Origin: an uncultured Atopobiaceae bacterium
Lineage (GTDB): Bacteria; Actinomycetota; Coriobacteriia; Coriobacteriales; Atopobiaceae
Assembly (NCBI GenBank): GCA_947581665.1
Contig: CANPVI010000115.1
Coordinates: forward strand, 1-5,388
Direction of reading: 5' to 3'
DNA length: 5,388 nt
In this document: piece after piece, positions 4,695 through 5,388 of the stretch
Numbering within the stretch: the first letter of the stretch is position 1
Layout of the letters: the number at the start of each line of letters is the position of its first letter
Program-made: the position numbers and the translations under genes
The notes under the pieces: generated by a model
The model's input: only the letters and a program-made list of their open reading frames with translations
Database searches by the model: none
What the model was told of the DNA's origin: nothing

Positions 4695-5388
4695 CTATTG
4701 CCGCATCCCATCATAGGCGCTCCCTGCCACATCGCGACAGTCGAGCGTCGTGGGGCCCGCGAGGCCTCGGGGCGTGGCGCGAAGGAACGTCTGGCGCGGG
4801 AGGCTTCCATCCACCACGGCGCGCGCGAGACCGCCGGTGGAGGCCTTCCCCTCCTCCTCGACGAGGAGCGTCTGGGAGGTGCCCACGAGGGAGGCCACAT
4901 AGGCTTCCTGCAGCTCCCTCGAGAGCGTGAGGGCCTCCCTCGCCCGCTCCTTGGCGATGCGCTCGGGCACGGACCCGTCGAGGGCCGCGGCCCGCGTTCC
5001 CGGCCGTGGCGAGAAGCGAAACACGTGGAGCTTCGCGGGCGAGATCTCGCCCGCGAAGTCGATCGATCGGGCCCACTCCTCGGCGGTCTCCCCGGGAAAC
5101 CCGCACATGAAATCCCCCACGATCGCCACGTGGGGCAGCCGCTCGCGAGCGGCTGCGACGCGTTCGCGATACCCCTCGGTGCCGATCCCGCGCCCCATGG
5201 CCGTGAGGATCGCGTCGGAGCCGCTTTGGAGCGGAAGGGCGAGGTATTCCGCGATCCTTCCGCCCGAGGCGGCCATCACCTCGAAGAGCTCGTCGGTGGC
5301 ATCCTCGGGTTCGATCGAGGAGAGGCGAAGGCGCTTCACCTCGGTCTCATCGAGGATGCGATCGAGGAGCTGGGGGAGCGAGAGCGTG
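4695..5388 (-). CDS. mtaB: MtaB-like tRNA methylthiotransferase (radical SAM), 3' part
   Basis: Only the last 230 residues are visible; the gene continues beyond the right edge, so the N-terminal UPF0004 domain and the CxxxCxxC radical SAM cluster are not seen. What remains is the second half of the radical SAM barrel. VKRLRLSSIEP near the start is the MtaB-type version of this motif (MiaB and RimO differ here). LALPLQSGSDAILTAMGRG follows, then DFMCGFPGETAEEW and LHVFRFSPRPGTRAAAL. MtaB adds a methylthio group to t6A37 of tRNAs decoding ANN codons. The C-terminal ~70 residues should form the RNA-binding TRAM domain but match it only loosely. The stop is TAG, 20 bases before phoH. A different methylthiotransferase subfamily is possible, though the LSSIEP motif argues for MtaB. 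Confidence 0.88.
   Translation of the reverse strand, partial: TLSLPQLLDRILDETEVKRLRLSSIEPEDATDELFEVMAASGGRIAEYLALPLQSGSDAILTAMGRGIGTEGYRERVAAARERLPHVAIVGDFMCGFPGETAEEWARSIDFAGEISPAKLHVFRFSPRPGTRAAALDGSVPERIAKERAREALTLSRELQEAYVASLVGTSQTLLVEEEGKASTGGLARAVVDGSLPRQTFLRATPRGLAGPTTLDCRDVAGSAYDGMRQ

Overview
The window is a compact, GC-rich run of housekeeping genes. Every recognisable intact gene lies on the minus strand. Reading in the direction of transcription, from high to low coordinates, the order is: mtaB-like methylthiotransferase (3' part only), phoH, ybeY, dgkA, a small very acidic unknown protein, era, recO, rpsO (S15) and the 5' part of pnp. The Firmicutes-like phoH-ybeY-dgkA-era-recO order, together with very high GC and GTG starts, fits an actinobacterial lineage such as Coriobacteriia best. 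A high-GC Firmicute cannot be excluded from the sequence alone.

Region by region: 4675-5388 holds the end of the mtaB-like gene and a 20-base gap. In 2835-4674, phoH, ybeY and dgkA are joined by 4-base stop/start overlaps, which implies translational coupling. In 2557-2834 an acidic 63-residue protein sits where many Firmicutes carry cdd between dgkA and era. In 902-2556 era and recO are 2 bases apart. From 730 to 901 there is a 172-base gap with a candidate weak terminator, a candidate extended -10 promoter and a leader that may fold over the rpsO ribosome binding site. From 317 to 453 the rpsO-pnp spacer carries three perfect GC-rich hairpins. There are no tRNAs, rRNAs, insertion sequences, CRISPR arrays or defence genes.

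The genes share an RNA and ribosome theme. YbeY and Era act in 16S rRNA and 30S maturation, S15 is a primary 16S binder, PNPase degrades RNA, MtaB modifies tRNA, and PhoH is an ATPase habitually found beside ybeY. RecO (repair) and DgkA (lipid kinase) are regular passengers of this cluster.

The most unexpected signal is at the extreme left edge. The pnp frame loses its family match at about base 43, in the RNase PH domain. The first ~39 bases instead read, on the opposite strand, as a highly conserved FtsK/SpoIIIE peptide. This looks like an inverted chimeric junction, either an assembly or amplification artefact or, less likely, a true rearrangement. I see no convincing new biological system. 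The acidic small protein and the hairpin-rich leaders are the biological points most worth following.
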